A DNA stretch of 64,000 nucleotides. It comes from Larix kaempferi. Taxonomy: Eukaryota > Streptophyta > Pinopsida > Pinales > Pinaceae. The position numbers were made by a program, and so were the translations under genes. Location of the stretch: assembly GCA_027924585.1 (NCBI GenBank), contig BSBM01000190.1:1984001-2048000 (forward strand), given 5' to 3'. A model generated the notes under the pieces. The model was not told the DNA's origin. It made no database searches and saw only the letters and a program-made list of their open reading frames with translations. This document shows, in pieces, positions 45,480 through 57,293 of this stretch (its first letter is position 1; each line of letters opens with the position of its first letter).

Positions 45480-46337
45480 TATTGGCAGGAAGTTTGGTAA
45501 GGTAACATCGCAGCATCTCCGATGCTGTTACACATCAGAAGATGGCGAGTTAGGCATAAAGAGGATTATTTTATGCTTTTTTGGGTCAATTGTACCGCAG
45601 TTTGCGGGTTTTGGGTCATTTGGACCATAGGTGATGTAATTTTGGGTTAATTGTACCGCAGAATGTGGGTTTTGGGTCATTTGGACCGCGTCAGTTAGAT
45701 TTTGGGTCATTTGTCCAAAGTGTCGGTTAGGAAGTTGTTAATAAGTGGACAAACATTGTAAGGGTGGAAGCCTATATATAGACATAAGTTGTAAGTGTTG
45801 AATAATCTTAGTATGGATCCTTGGATGTTGATGTGTGCGTATTTGAGTCTGTATCTGAGATCAAGAGATATTGGTGAGATCTAGTGTTGCGGAGATATTG
45901 TATCAGGGTTTTGCTGGAGTAATATGACATGACGGAACTATTTGGCGAAATTCCCTGTGTATCTTTTCTGATAATGCATGTTGCGATTTACAAATGATGT
46001 TATGTTTTCTTGATGCAGTTAATGCTTTAATGTTATGTGTGTTGCGATGAAAGATCATGTTGAATAATGCTATGAATATGAATGATGTTAAATTTGAATG
46101 CATGTATTTGTCTTTGAATGTCGCAATAAGTTAAGTAATTAGTGCCGCAAACATCCTCCTTCATTCGACGGAAACATGGTTTCGTCCACTCTCCCTTGAA
46201 CACCTCGGGTGAGACCTCATCTGCTCCGCAGGTGTTGCTGGACAGGGTAAAACCTATCTGCGCCGGTGCTCTAGGAGATCACGGTGGGTTGGTGTCGACA
46301 GCGATGGGAACCCCTGTCGACTGGGTTTGAGTCAACA
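45480..46337 (+). repeat. 3' LTR of element C
   Basis: 858 bases, TATTGGCAGG to GAGTCAACA, with U3 subrepeats at about 45578-45720 and TATATATA at 45773-45780. Followed by the TSD caatc (46338-46342). Confidence 0.9.
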
Positions 46338-46940
46338 CAATCTATGGTCAGGCACCACCAGTTCTTCTTCCATACACCCTCAGCAGTTCATAGTTCAGGA
46401 AATTGAATCGGTTCTTCGAAACTGCGATCAAATTCTTCACATTTTGCAGGACAATCTTCACATGGAAAGAATTTGACTACAGCAACAAACCGATCAGCAC
46501 CGTTCTTATCACACTTTTCAAGTAGGTGATATGGTTTTTCTTCAGCAATCCTCCCTGAAACTAAGAGGGATTCATAAGCTCGCTCTAAATTTCTATGGGC
46601 CCTATAAGGTTCTTCAGAATATTGGGTCTGTTGCTTATAAATTGGAACTTCCTCCTTATTCCTGCATTCATCCAGTATTTCATGTCTCTTGTCTGACGAA
46701 AGTTCTTGGCACCAACATCAGAGGAAAAACTATTTTAGTAGAACTGGATAATGAAGGATCCATCCTTTTGGATTCGGAGGCCATCCTCAATCGGTGCACT
46801 CACCAGCTTCGCTCACGATCTATCACAGGGGTATTAATTCAGTGGCACGGAATGCAACCAGAGGATGCTACATGGGAACCACTCCTTTAGATTCAGCATC
46901 AAAATCTTTGAGGACAAAGCTTTTTCTAAGGGGGAGGGGA
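46338..46940 (+). pseudogene. Integrase C-terminus and chromodomain of gypsy H
   Basis: The first five bases are the C TSD. The frame then reads YGQAPPVLLPYT, passes a stop near 46408 and a second near 46477, and continues open at 46531-46890: HKLALNFYGPYKVL, GSVAYKLELP, HPVFHVSCLTK, then an acidic linker and a chromodomain-like end (ITGVLIQWHGMQPEDATWE) with a stop at 46888-46890. The ATWE motif marks a chromovirus, a different family from A, B and C. The polypurine tract AAGGGGGAGGGGA is at 46928-46940. The upstream integrase lies at 3812-3847 and beyond the window. Confidence 0.88.
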
Positions 46941-47304
46941 TGTTAGGAACCTGTGTCAACCCTTCTCTTTACTTTGTTACTATATTGTTGTTGGATGCAT
47001 ATGCTTTGTAAGTCGTCCCGTAGTATTATATGTTCCATGGTATTGATCCTTAGTTTGTATTAGCCCATAGTATTATATGTTCCATGATATTGATCCATAG
47101 TATTGGACGCATATGCTTTGTAAGTCGTCTCGTAATATTATATGTTCCATGGTATTGATCCATAGTATTGGCACATAGACTTAGTATATAAGTACTTGTT
47201 GAGGCCAATGAAGGCACGGGGAAGTTATTTGTATTGAGTTTTATCAAAGTAGGTTGCCCCCTCGAAGTGGCCCGTAATCAATAAAAATATTTTGTGTTCT
47301 AATA
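46941..47304 (+). repeat. 3' LTR of gypsy H
   Basis: 364 bases from TGTTAGGAAC to GTTCTAATA (terminal inverted repeat, last C changed to T). It has a TATATAA box at 47185-47191 and AATAAA at 47280-47285. An internal duplication (46995-47165) repeats GCATATGCTTTGTAAGTCGT and ATTATATGTTCCATGGTATT. The expected right TSD is tatca (47305-47309); its partner lies outside the window. Confidence 0.8.
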
Positions 47305-48180
47305 TATCATGCATTTTATCAATTAATTGTTGCAGGTTCCTCACAAACTCACTATGATTGGAATGAGTTGGTATATCATCGAGGTATGGATCCAAAAAAT
47401 CCTTAATATCATGAAAGGCATACGACATGGCCCGTTGGAATGTAGCACCATCATGTTTTAGGCCAAAAGGTAATTTGCGGTACGCAAATGTACCTCATGG
47501 GAAGATGAACGCAGTCTTGTTTTGGTCGGCTGGGTGGATATTAATCTGATTATAGCCAGAAAAGCCATCCACAAATGATAAGATGACACTACTGGCACAG
47601 TTATCAATAATTTGGTCGATAAATCGGGAAGGGTAATTGTCCTAGGGACAAGCCTTATTTAGATCCCTGTAATCATCACAAACTCTGATGGTTCCTTGTT
47701 TTTTGGTGACAAGAACAATAATAGAGACCCAATCTGTTAAGGGGACAGGGTAAATGAAACCAGATTTCAACAACTTTTCAATTTTTGCTTTGATTGCCGC
47801 AGACTTTCAAGGGTGTATTGGACGTAGTTTTTGCCGTACAGGTTTTGTGGCGGGATAAGTTTGGATCTCATGGACAACACTCGGAGGATCAATACCGGGC
47901 ATTTCCTCATAGATCCATGCAAATACATCGCAAAATGTTTGAACAAGGCCGTATAAGTTTTGAGTTCTTCAGAAGAACAAGTTTGGACAATATGGATATG
48001 CTCCACAACGTCGGGTTTCACCAAGATGTCAATGGTAGTGGTAGGCGTAGTGTTTTCCAAATTCCATTCGGTTACCATATCCTTGGTGAGAATAGGAGAC
48101 TGTGGTTTGGAAGCGACATTCGGTGAAACAATAGTTTGAATCACATTCTCTACTATGTCTAAAGGCAGAAAGCAGGACGA
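47305..48180 (-). pseudogene. Reverse transcriptase of element K, N-terminal part
   Basis: The minus strand, after a frame change near 47790 and with stops, reads KKQGTIRVC then DYRDLNKACP, SFVDGFSGYNQINI, TFAYRKLPFGLKHDGATFQR, MSYAFHDIKDFLDPYLDDI and FVRNLQQLIDKMHD, where it stops at the H insertion. YLDD is the catalytic motif. Upstream (48144-47767) lies an acidic linker plus the start of RT. The thumb, RNase H and integrase are not in the window. Strong motif matches leave no doubt about the family. Confidence 0.88.
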
Positions 48181-49128
48181 TCAATGGTGATTTTCTTCCC
48201 ATGGAGACTCATCCAAGCTCATAATCTCCATGATCGATTCATCAGAGAGAAAATTCTTGAGGAGATGATCTAACGATAGCGAGGACAAGTTCAGCCAAGA
48301 TGGCAGAGAACCTGGGTCTGATGGCACCAGGTGATGGTCAGCAGGTGAATGGGACATCGATTGGATGGCCTCATAAGTCGCTTTAGCTGTGTTGGGAGGC
48401 ATATGAGATCCAATCGAATCAAGGTCAATAGTATCGGGAACAATCCAAGGGTACACCGAGTTGGAGGAGGATAGGGTCATGGATGACATCATGTTCACTG
48501 TGGTGACGTGTGATGGGGGATCAGGTGTTGGAAAGACTCCCATCAAGGATGAGCCTTTAAGGAGTCCTACCCCCACACTCTCATATATTTGCGAAGAGTT
48601 CCCTAAAAGAGGGACATTATCCGCAAGATGAGTTGTGGTGTCTGGTGTACAAAAATCCAATTGGTTGATATTGAAAATTTTCCCTTGGTGGGGAAATTGC
48701 ACAATGTGGAAGACAGAGGATGCGACCGCAGTCATGACGTAAAACCAATTTCGACCAATCAATAAGTTGTAATCCAATGGTGCTGTGACTACTTCCACAT
48801 TAATGGAAACAACATTCCCTCCCAACTCAATGGCTAAAGATTGTAGAAACCCATGTGGTTGGAATCCACGCCCCTCAAATGCTTTCAGGGTGGTAGGGGA
48901 ATGGTTCAATTCAGGAGAGTCGATGGCTTTCCGGCAGGACAAGGACATTACAAAAGTAGAGGCTCCTTCGTCTGAGACAGTATGATGGATGTTTTTCGCA
49001 ACGACATTGGTAATGATTTGAAATGCCAGTTGGTGGAAAAGCCTCAGTTTAAAGTAGTCCAATCTAAACATGATGGCGTTAGATGATTATGGATCCACTG
49101 CTCCAATAGCAGATAGCAAAGTCTTACA
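48181..49128 (-). pseudogene. Protease region of element K
   Basis: A 296-codon frame with DEGASTFVMSLSC, FEGRGFQPHGFL and LDYNLLIGRNWFYVMTAV, the shape of a retropepsin with an Asp-Glu-Gly active motif and the LLIGRNW flap end. It is followed by a long serine/aspartate-rich linker (TTVNMMSSMTLSSSNSVYPW) leading to RT. The frame is shared with gag upstream; stops lie near 48180 and 49080-49128. Confidence 0.75.
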
Positions 49129-49800
49129 CTAATTAGGGAAATTTTGTAAGAGTTTAAGGGTCGACATAGCACATGGTGTTTGGGCTAGATCTTCCACAAT
49201 GTTGTAGTTTTGAGCATCCCGGGCGTTGGGGTTGAAAATCACTTTTTGGATTGTTCTTTTCGGTGGACGCAAAAATGCATTTGGCATAGGTCTGTCAATG
49301 GTCAAAGGGCCTTGTGACGAAGGGATAGTGGATGCAGATGCAGAGGATTTGTCAGTATTACCTCCATTAGATTTCTTATATGGAACATAATCGTATGTAC
49401 GTGCCCTAATGAATAAGTTAACGGTTTCACTACGCATCATGAGAACATGAGCGGTCATGGATGATTCTCCTATAGGAGGAGTGGATTGTTGCACGACCAA
49501 CTATTGTTGTTGTGTGGAGAAGAGGTCCGTTAAAACTACGGGTTGAGGGTTTCCTTTAAGGAACTTTTGGACTTCTTCACAATGTGGGCATTCTTTCGTG
49601 AAGTGGTCGTCACCGCACAGTAAGCATGCATACTTAGCCTTCCATCTTGGTTTGGTGTCAGGAGGGTATGGATTTTTCTTGTGTTCCTGTTGGTTAGAAT
49701 ATTTCTTGGATTTACCTTTATTTTTCTTCTTACCACTGGATTTTTGAGATGAAGCAGATTGGACTGAATTCACCTCCGCAGTGGAAGCAGGACTGGGTGA
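49129..49800 (-). pseudogene. Gag C-terminus of element K with zinc knuckle
   Basis: Minus-strand frames 49773-49501 and 49500-49129 lie in one register, separated by a stop. A lysine-rich stretch (SSGKKKNKGKSKKYSNQQEH) precedes a CLLCGDDHFTKEC knuckle, one residue shorter than the classical spacing between Cys and His. A linker before protease follows. It binds the genomic RNA. Confidence 0.8.
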
Positions 49801-50535
49801 ATGGTTGGTGTTATTACCATCCTATGACATGGTTGTGGTTGAAACCATGTGGCTTTGTGATCCAACCGATTGAGTAGCAGGTTGGGTCTGAACGAAACCA
49901 ATGATTCCATCGGCATGTGATCCCGTGGGGTGTTTCATTTGGTCATGTGTGGGGCAAGGGGAATTGAGAATTATGTCGTATAAAGTGCCAGATTGAGCGT
50001 AGACTAAGTCTAAGTACTAGGCATGTGCAATAGCTTGTTCTTCTATAATTGGCCCTCCCATAGCGACGTATTTGGCTATGATAGGAAACAATGATTTGGT
50101 AAACCAATCGGCCAATAATTGATCCGGAATGGGATCCTTAATGAGCCGACGTCTTCTCCTCCATTCATGAATATGATCAGAAATATGAGTAGAGGTATAT
50201 TGTCAAAGGGAAGTTAAAAGATTCGTTTCGGTTTCATAGTGGATCGGTAATTGGAAATGTGTAAGAAAATCCATAGCCAAGGATCGAAAGTCGACGAAAG
50301 AGTGTGATGGAAATTCGATGTACCATTTGGCGGTTGTGTCGGTGAGGGTTCGTTGAAATAGCCTCAAATGGATAGAATCATCCATTAATGAGTTTGAGGA
50401 ACACCACAAATGATATGTCATTACATGGTTTTTGGGATCCTCGCCGAGTTTTCCGTCAAACTTAGGTATGTCTATTGGTAGTTTCACAGGAATGGGTGAA
50501 CAATTCATGCCATGTTTAATGGGATCATTGGTCAA
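49801..50535 (-). pseudogene. Gag capsid of element K
   Basis: A 110-codon open part (50535-50203) has IPKFDGKLGEDPKNHVMTYH, RLFQRTLTDTTAKWYIEFPS and FRSLAMDFLTHFQLP, a classical gypsy capsid. The remainder to 49801 continues with stops (RRRRL-type segment, WF and YDIILNSP residues visible). It is in register with the proline-rich frame upstream and the zinc-knuckle frame downstream. Confidence 0.88.
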
Positions 50536-50568
50536 ATGTGACAGATATAAAGTAGGAAAAAATGGTAA

Positions 50569-51036
50569 CTATCGGTTTGGATGTGGGTATTGGTAATATT
50601 GGTAAGGTAGTTGAGTACTAGTAGGACCATAGATCGATTGATCGTAAGGCCCTCCCATAGAGGATTGGCCATATGGTGGGGGTCCTCCCGCATTAGGAGG
50701 TGGACTGGATGGAGGTCCGCCCAAATGAGGGGGTTGTCTGAATGGTGGGGGTGGAGGTGGGACAAGTGGTGGAGGTGGAAGTGGGATTGGTGGTGGGGGT
50801 GGTGGGAGGGGAGGGGGAGGATTGCCGGTTGGGGGTCCAGCCGAAGGAAAGGTTTGTTGACCCCATGGGGTGTTTTTATTTATGGGGTAAGGTATTCCAA
50901 GGTAAAGGTTTCCTGGAGCAATTTGATAGGTTTGACTCATTGTCGTATTTTGACTACCCGAGTATGTATATCCCCATGTGGGTTGATCCCATACTAATAA
51001 TCCCCACGCATGATGTGCCCACGAAGGTTGGCCCAT
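50569..51036 (-). CDS. Proline-rich N-terminal part of Gag, element K
   Basis: 155 codons: an aromatic/Gln start (MGQPSWAHHAWG), a polyproline block (50740-50825, runs of six or more Pro), and a Gly/Pro/Tyr tail ending before a stop at 50569-50571. It is in frame with the capsid, so it is the N-terminal arm of Gag and not a separate gene. The plus strand of the polyproline block is G-rich (GGTGGGGGTGGAGGTGGG). Confidence 0.65.
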   Translation of the reverse strand: MGQPSWAHHAWGLLVWDQPTWGYTYSGSQNTTMSQTYQIAPGNLYLGIPYPINKNTPWGQQTFPSAGPPTGNPPPPLPPPPPPIPLPPPPLVPPPPPPFRQPPHLGGPPSSPPPNAGGPPPYGQSSMGGPYDQSIYGPTSTQLPYQYYQYPHPNR

Positions 51037-52020
51037 GATTGGAGGTGGACCTCAAATCATACTATAATCCATAAACAAAGGTGGTCCTCCACCTAGATTT
51101 TTCCCACTAACTAAAGGTTTCCCCCAGTTATATTTTGTCCATTAACTAAGGGTTTCCCCCATTTAAATTTTGCCCCGTGATTATGTTTTGGCCATTGACC
51201 ATAAGTTTCCCTATGGTCATATTCTGACCACCGACTAGAGGGTGGCCTCTTATTAGACTTGTGTTAGAGGTTCTGTTCCAGTCATGAAGTTAATAGTGGC
51301 TGAAGGTTGCCCCCCAGTTGTTGGGGTCAGAAGAGGTCTAGAATTGACCAACTGATTTTGATGTGCACTAGGTGGGAAAGATGGTTGGCTTGGTTCGTAG
51401 GGGTTCCTGGTGAAGGGAGAGTAAAAGAATGCATAGGAGAATGGTGTTCAGAATTTGCTACTTCTGAAGTGGATTGGGAAGGGAAATTCTAGCGCCTTAC
51501 CCGTTCTCCAAGTGTCCTTAAGCGAGCCATGGTATCTTGAAGTGGTCCGAAAAATCTACATCTGAGACAAGTCTGGAAGGGTGCAGAGGTGGTGGTGTCT
51601 CCACAATCGGTGGTAAACCAAAATCGAAAATAACGTGTCCTAAGGAGGTCCCCCAAAATGAAGTGGTCGGACCAAAAGCAGTTGTTATTGGGACATCTGG
51701 AGGTCGAGTGAATATCCAATCAAAAACACCAGGGTGACCTTCAAGCGAGTGATGGAAAGATGTGTCGTGTGAAGAAGTTTGTTCCACCACCAATGGTCCC
51801 ATAGCTTCAGTGATGTGGATTTACAGGAGGAAAATAATCCCCTCCTAATTTAGTCACTGGAATTCCTTCTTCGTGCGAACCAATTGAGGTGGGTTGATCG
51901 ATATCTGCCCCTATGTTTCCTTCCTCAATGAGAGGATATTCAGGTGGCAAGTTTTGTATCCTATTGGATCTCCTTAAGGGTTGTTCAACTAGGGCGACTG
52001 ATGAAAGTATCCTCCTAAGA
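51037..52020 (-). pseudogene. Possible N-terminal coding region upstream of Gag, element K
   Basis: Two open minus-strand stretches. 51802-51518 begins MGPLVVEQTSSHDTSF with PPDVPITTAFGPTTSFWG. An ATG-less frame at about 52017-51805 has LRRSNRIQNLPPEYPLIEEG. They are in different frames from each other or from Gag and separated by stops. They may be the decayed start of Gag or an upstream ORF; no motif decides it. Confidence 0.4.
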
Positions 52021-53802
52021 GTCTTCTAAGGAAAAACACACTTCAAATCCTATTCAAGCTAAAGTAAGCAACTTATGTGATAGGTGGGATGAAAAGACGA
52101 ATCCTCACATGAGTATCAAGGCGTTCCAACTCGCGATATACTACAGGGTCCAACAGTAATACTCGGCCCAATATTTCAGAGCACTAACCAGGGAGGATTA
52201 GGACCATACCCCTGACTGTATTACCCGACTACCTGGTAGTACGTGCGCAGTAGCTCCCTGAGTGTTGTTATCGATGTATTGCAATGTCAAGACGACCAAT
52301 GGTTGACTCAGATGGTTTTAGGATCCTAGTGGGGTCTCCCTATATATGCAAGGTGCGTGGGAGCTCCAATCCATAGTAGTGTTGTCTAATGCACAATCGT
52401 TCGACAGGAGCCTTCCTATATACCTTCGACTACGTGAAGTACCTTTATATATACCCATAGGTACGTGAAAGGTCGTTCGATATACCGACTAGTACATGGA
52501 ATAATTGTAAGCCCCCGGGATGCAGTGCAGGAAAATAATGACAAGTTCTATGTTTAAAGATGTCGTAACACGTTTCTAACCTATCACACAAGTTTCTATA
52601 GATTTTAACTTATAATAGCGCTTGATTTTATCTTGTACAGTTAAGTGGATGCATGAAGTGTAGACTCGAACCAATCTGCATGAATAAGCTAAATGAGATG
52701 AAAGTCTTTTGTTATTCGATGAAAACTATCTAACGAAAGGAGAGAGATCTTTCTTCTTTTGTTGAACTAACCAAAATCTACCCCAAAGTGCAATGCTATC
52801 CTTTCACTATTCTTCTTAAGTAAAGCCAAAAGACATATGCAAGCAATACTCTTTAAATCAAACACAATGACATCGAAAATAACACCAAAGCAAAAGATTT
52901 TTCTTTTTCCTTTTCAAAGAAGCTAGATCTACAAGCCAAAACGAAAAGATGAACTTCTTTTAATTGCAATATCTTTGATTTCTAAACCAAGGAACATAAG
53001 AGGTAAAGAGAAATCCAAAAAGTATGAGAGCATTCACTACTTGTTCCAATAGCTTTGAAAAGGCCTAATTCCTACTTAATCTTTTTGGAGAGATGAAGAT
53101 GAACCTTTTTTTTTCAAACAACTATCAAAAGTACAATTGATCTTTTCAACAACCCCAAGCATTGCACTCAAGATGAAGAGAGTAAATTTATTTTATTTTC
53201 TCTCATAATGCATTCAACGATTCTAAGAATGATATGACTTCCTTTGTCTTGATTCAAAATATGAGAGATTATTCACTACTGAAATCTTTAAACAAAAAGA
53301 GGTTCTTAAGAAATCAATCAGCCAAAAAAGTGTCACAACTCAAGATTCACACCAAATTGCACTAAAACCACAACAACATAGGCTTCTCAAAGGGTTCTCA
53401 AAGAGTCACAAGACTAGTTGCACTTGGGAGGGATTGGAATTACCCAAGACCTAGGAAGAAACCGCTTGACTTCCTAGGACTCACTAAGAAGTCAAATAGA
53501 GCTCTAAAATCCAAAGTAAATCAAGAGAAGAAGCAAACCAATTATGAGAAAGATTATGCCTGAGACAAGTGAAACACAAACCTCATAAAACCAACAAAAT
53601 CAACTTTTTGTGGGAAATTCAACCCTATATGCCAAGTATACAGGGTGACACGACTTGCAGATATGCACCAAAGAATCAGAGGCTCTAGTGACACGGTTTG
53701 CACATAGGGACAGAGCATCGGTGACGTAGTCTACACACTGTCAAAGTGCGTTACTGACGTTGTTTTCCTTAAGAAAAGGTGCGTCAAAGTTACATTGTCG
53801 TG
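52021..53802 (-). other. Leader of element K, distal part
   Basis: About 1.8 kb without a supported ORF; A-rich on the plus strand between 52800 and 53400. I see nothing recognisable in it. Confidence 0.5.
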
Positions 53803-53807
53803 AGTAT

Positions 53808-54497
53808 TGTTGATGTATATGTAACTTCGGAATGTATTTCACATGTATGTATATTGTATTCCTATAGAGATGTTATTATTCCTCTATACGGAAGTGTTTG
53901 TATTCCTATAGAGATGTTATTATTCCTCTATATGGAAGTGTCGTCATTTATATTGTAAGTGTCGTAACTTATACTTGATGGGTTATTAGACCACCTTGTT
54001 GGGGTCGGCCCTGTATAAGTCATGTGGGTCAAAGGGTTATTAGACCACCCTATTGGGGGTTGGCCATGTGGTTCAAAGGGTTATTAGACCACCCTATTGG
54101 GTGTCGGACCAGTCAGCATTATGTTAAGTGGTTAAGTTGAGGCCGACCTAGTTGAGTAAAGGTCAAGTCAAGTTAGTGTATAAATAAAGAGTGTGTCTCT
54201 CTCATTTTACACATTCTATTCTCACACACACTCTTTGGAGAGTGGCGCACTTGTGGAGTAGGAGAAGCTGCTGCTAGGAGAAGACTATCTCTTGTACTTT
54301 GATTGTATCATTTCTCTATCTATCTCTGAGGAAGTTATTGGGGTTTTTCACCTTTATGGTTTTCCCCAAGTAAACTTTGTGTCTCTTGTGTGCTTGCATT
54401 ATTGTGTCCATGATTGATATGCTGTAGATATGTTGTACATGTTGTTCTCTCAGTTAAGATCCTAGATCAGATTGAAGTAAATTCTGAAAAATTAACA
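53808..54497 (+). repeat. 5' LTR of copia-2
   Basis: 690 bases, TGTTGATGTATATG to AAAATTAACA; TATAAATA at 54179-54186. It is 11 bp longer than the 3' copy through a short duplication near 54418-54432, and differs at roughly 2-3% of sites by eye. Confidence 0.95.
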
Positions 54498-54510
54498 TGG
54501 TATCAGAGCT
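54498..54510 (+). other. Primer-binding site of copia-2 (tRNA-iMet)
   Basis: TGGTATCAGAGCT directly after the LTR. Confidence 0.92.
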
Positions 54511-56660
54511 AGCCTGAAAGAAGGCATGATATGGCATGTATGACACTTGTTGCACTTACGATGCTAGGGCTTGATATAGTAAAAACCAGTAATCGTAGCA
54601 CTTTCGATATAAATCCATTTTGGCGAAGTTTTTGGATCTGAAAATTTTACAGGTCGAAGATCAGATCCCCATGTACCTTGTGTCCAAAGGACAACCTCTA
54701 ATTCGTTGTACTTTATGATTTCTAATCTAAACAATATAGGGTTTCTGCCTCTTCCAGATCTAAGTCAAAAACAGGTGACCTTGGCAAAAAGGTCATAACT
54801 TGGGCTAGGAAGCTCTAAATGAAATTTCGTAAAAGTGACAGGTAGTACACAAACTATACTATCTCTAGAAACTTTTTCAGAGGCCGAAGTTGAACCAGTG
54901 AGACGTGGCACGTCGTACAAGTTCGCTCTCCTGTATTATCCCATAAACAGGTCACGTTGTGACACTTGGCATAACTCTCTCTCAGAAAATCAAATTGAGG
55001 TCAGACCTGTCGGGATGGAAAGATGACAAGTCAGGCTACCACAGAAAAAAAAATTCCAGACCCTGTGGATTGAAAAGTGCTGAGTTATACCAAAAAAAAT
55101 TAGGTACATATTTCTGTCAAAACAGAATTATTTTTTAGCACCTTCATTCATGGCTTTCGGAATTTAGGGTTTCGGAGAAAGTTGGAATTCTTGTAATCAA
55201 AGACCATGGATGAATGATACTCATCAAAATCGAAATTTAGAGACCAAGATCAGAATTTTTGGTTGGGCAGAAGGTCGGGCTTGATCAGACCCTAGTTCAG
55301 GACTTTGATCAGAAAAGTGGAAAATTAGGGGTTGTGTAAAAATGGGAATTTTTGAAATCTGTGACCACGGCTGGAAACTCCTCAGAAAAATAGAAGCTTA
55401 GAGCTTTGGATCAAACTTTTTGATTAGGCGGAAGAGTGGGCTTCATCAAACCCCAATTCAGGGTCACGTCCAGTGAATCCAGAAGTTTCAAAGGCAAAAT
55501 TGAGGAGTGAAACTTTGCAGTTTTCAAATTTTGAATATACCAGCTTGATCAGCTCATCAAAGCGCATATTTCTATCCTTTCGGAAGTTTGAAATTCAAAG
55601 TTTGAATTTTTGGGGTTTCTCTAACAAACCCTAATACAGCTCCAGATCCAGTTCCTGCAAATCAAGTGGATTGGTTTAATCCTAGAATAGGATGGATTGG
55701 TCACCTGCATAAGTGAAGAAGTTCCTGTTTCAAAGGGAGATGAGGCTAAGGCCTTACATAAGAAGATTACAAGCAATCTCGACAAGTATGACTCATCCAG
55801 GTATGTCTCGAGATTTGTTCATGATTAAGTTTATGATATGTTTGTCTTCATGTTATTACGGTTAGAACAATCTTGATTTTAGACTTGTCGTATCACCTTA
55901 ACAAAATTATGAATGCATGCATTAGGGTGTTGACACTTATGATTATACTAATGCATTATGGTGTTGTATGAGGTTTATGTTGTCTGCTAACATGAAAGGT
56001 ACACCAAGAAAGACAAATCATGTTCTATTTCAAGAACATATGATCATGATGACATGAAGACAAAGATTCATCCATTGTCATGGATCACTTAGAAAATCTA
56101 CTTACGAGGTATGTATAACTTGGTTCTACAATGGATAACTTATGAGACATGCAGGTTACTAGCACAAGTCATTGAAGAGAACCAGAAAACATTATGCGGG
56201 TATGTTAGACATAACTAGCTAGCATGCTAATCTAGGTATGTTTTTCCTATATCAAGCTAGAATCCTACCTTGTGTTAGGATCTTATATTGCTGTGTTGTT
56301 GATAATGATTATTCATGAAGTCATAGGTTTGATTAGTCATGGTTGTGTGCATATTATGCTTCTTACCATAATTGATGATATGACTAACCAAAAGAATCAT
56401 GAAGATATAGGTTTGAGTAATCACGAGTTTAGGCATATTATGTTTCTTACTTTAATTTATGATATGACTAACCATAAGAGTCCTATATAAACCTTGAAAT
56501 GCTTATTATTTCTGTTTGAAATGATCATGACTATACATGCTTAAGATTATTGTGTTTTGATAGTATTAAGAATATACTAATGAATGTATGATTATGTATG
56601 AGACCTCAATGATAACACAATGATGATACTAATAAGCATGCATAGTGATTCAGGATGGAT
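54511..56660 (+). other. Leader and gag debris of copia-2
   Basis: About 2.1 kb with no long ORF. A coding-like piece at about 55735-55800 (KALHKKITSNLDKYDSS) and another at about 56080-56198 (LLAQVIEENQ) look like gag fragments. GTATGT words follow AG or GG at 55801, 56109, 56200 and 56236. No protease motif was found. Confidence 0.5.
56305..56485 (+). repeat. Tandem duplication of about 84 bp in copia-2 leader
   Basis: Two copies of a segment with GATATGACTAACCA and CATATTATG words give a repeated peptide pattern (DDMTN / YDMTN). Copia-1 shows a related, more decayed duplication at 10385-10520. Confidence 0.6.
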
Positions 56661-56886
56661 ATAAGTTCAAGGACAGGAAATCCAGGAAGCCAAGATCAAG
56701 AGGGAGGACACTCTAGTTGTTCTTCCAAGGAAGCAAAGATCAAGAAGGAGCACATTTCAGTAGTTTCTGCAAGGATGCAGATATTCAGAGGGAGTTGACC
56801 ACTTCTCACAATCCACATCAGAATGGAGTTGCAGAAAAGAAGCAAAGACTGAGAGGGAGTCAACCCAACAAACAAACAAAGATAAG
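56661..56886 (+). pseudogene. Copia integrase remnant, copia-2
   Basis: The frame reads SSFCKDADIQRELTT, then HNPHQNGVAEKKQR, the end of the integrase core with the catalytic-Glu motif. It then breaks into QPNKQTKIS exactly as in copia-1. The remaining integrase is absent. Confidence 0.8.
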
Positions 56887-57293
56887 TATTTGAATTGTCA
56901 TTACTTGCATATTTTATTGTTTAAATAATACTGTTCAATAATGTATATACTAATGTTCCTAGAATTAGGTTGTGTATTATAGAATAGTTGCATTGATGAA
57001 CAGTATACTACTAATATACATGGGTAAGTGGACTATGGAACTGTACAACATTCCATTGCTACTTATCTAGAATGAAACCTCTTTGTTGACATGTTGGGAG
57101 TTGTGCACACTCTTAACAATGTTCTGGTAGAGATTGGAAGGCATCTAGAAAGTTACGGGATATGGATAAATGTTGTATTGAAGCATTGGCTAAGATAATT
57201 GCATGACTGTATGACATATTTCTTTATGTGTAAGAATTTGTTCTGAAAACTACGAGATGTTTTCTAATCATGCAATTTAACTTGTTGTGTAGG
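56887..57293 (+). other. AT-rich filler between integrase remnant and RT, copia-2
   Basis: About 400 bases homologous to 9555-10019 in copia-1. It ends in TTGTTGTGTAG followed by coding-like sequence, so it has some intron-like features, but there is no clear 5' splice site. Confidence 0.5.

Larger units (their letters stand above)
3848..46337 (+). mobile_element. Gypsy element C (Tat/Ogre-like), carrying two nested insertions
   Basis: A plus-strand element bounded by homologous LTRs (3848-4718 and 45480-46337) and by TSDs taatc (3843-3847) and caatc (46338-46342), four of five bases identical. Removing copia-1 (with one TSD) and D (with one TSD) leaves about 12.1 kb. Order: LTR, primer site, upstream ORF, gag (interrupted by copia-1), protease, Gag-like module, RT, RNase H, integrase, spacer, 3' accessory ORF (interrupted by D), polypurine tract, LTR. 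Most of gag-pol stays in one frame with scattered stops, so decay is mostly point mutation plus a few frameshifts. Confidence 0.9.

Noticed and set aside
50611-51038. Plus-strand Trp/Gly-rich ORFs opposite the K gag polyproline region
   Set aside because: Antisense shadows of the G-rich strand; the minus frame is in register with capsid and zinc knuckle.
54498-54515. tRNA-like sequence TGGTATCAGAGC (also at 12331-12342 and 36227-36240)
   Set aside because: These are primer-binding sites next to LTR ends, not tRNA genes; no cloverleaf follows.
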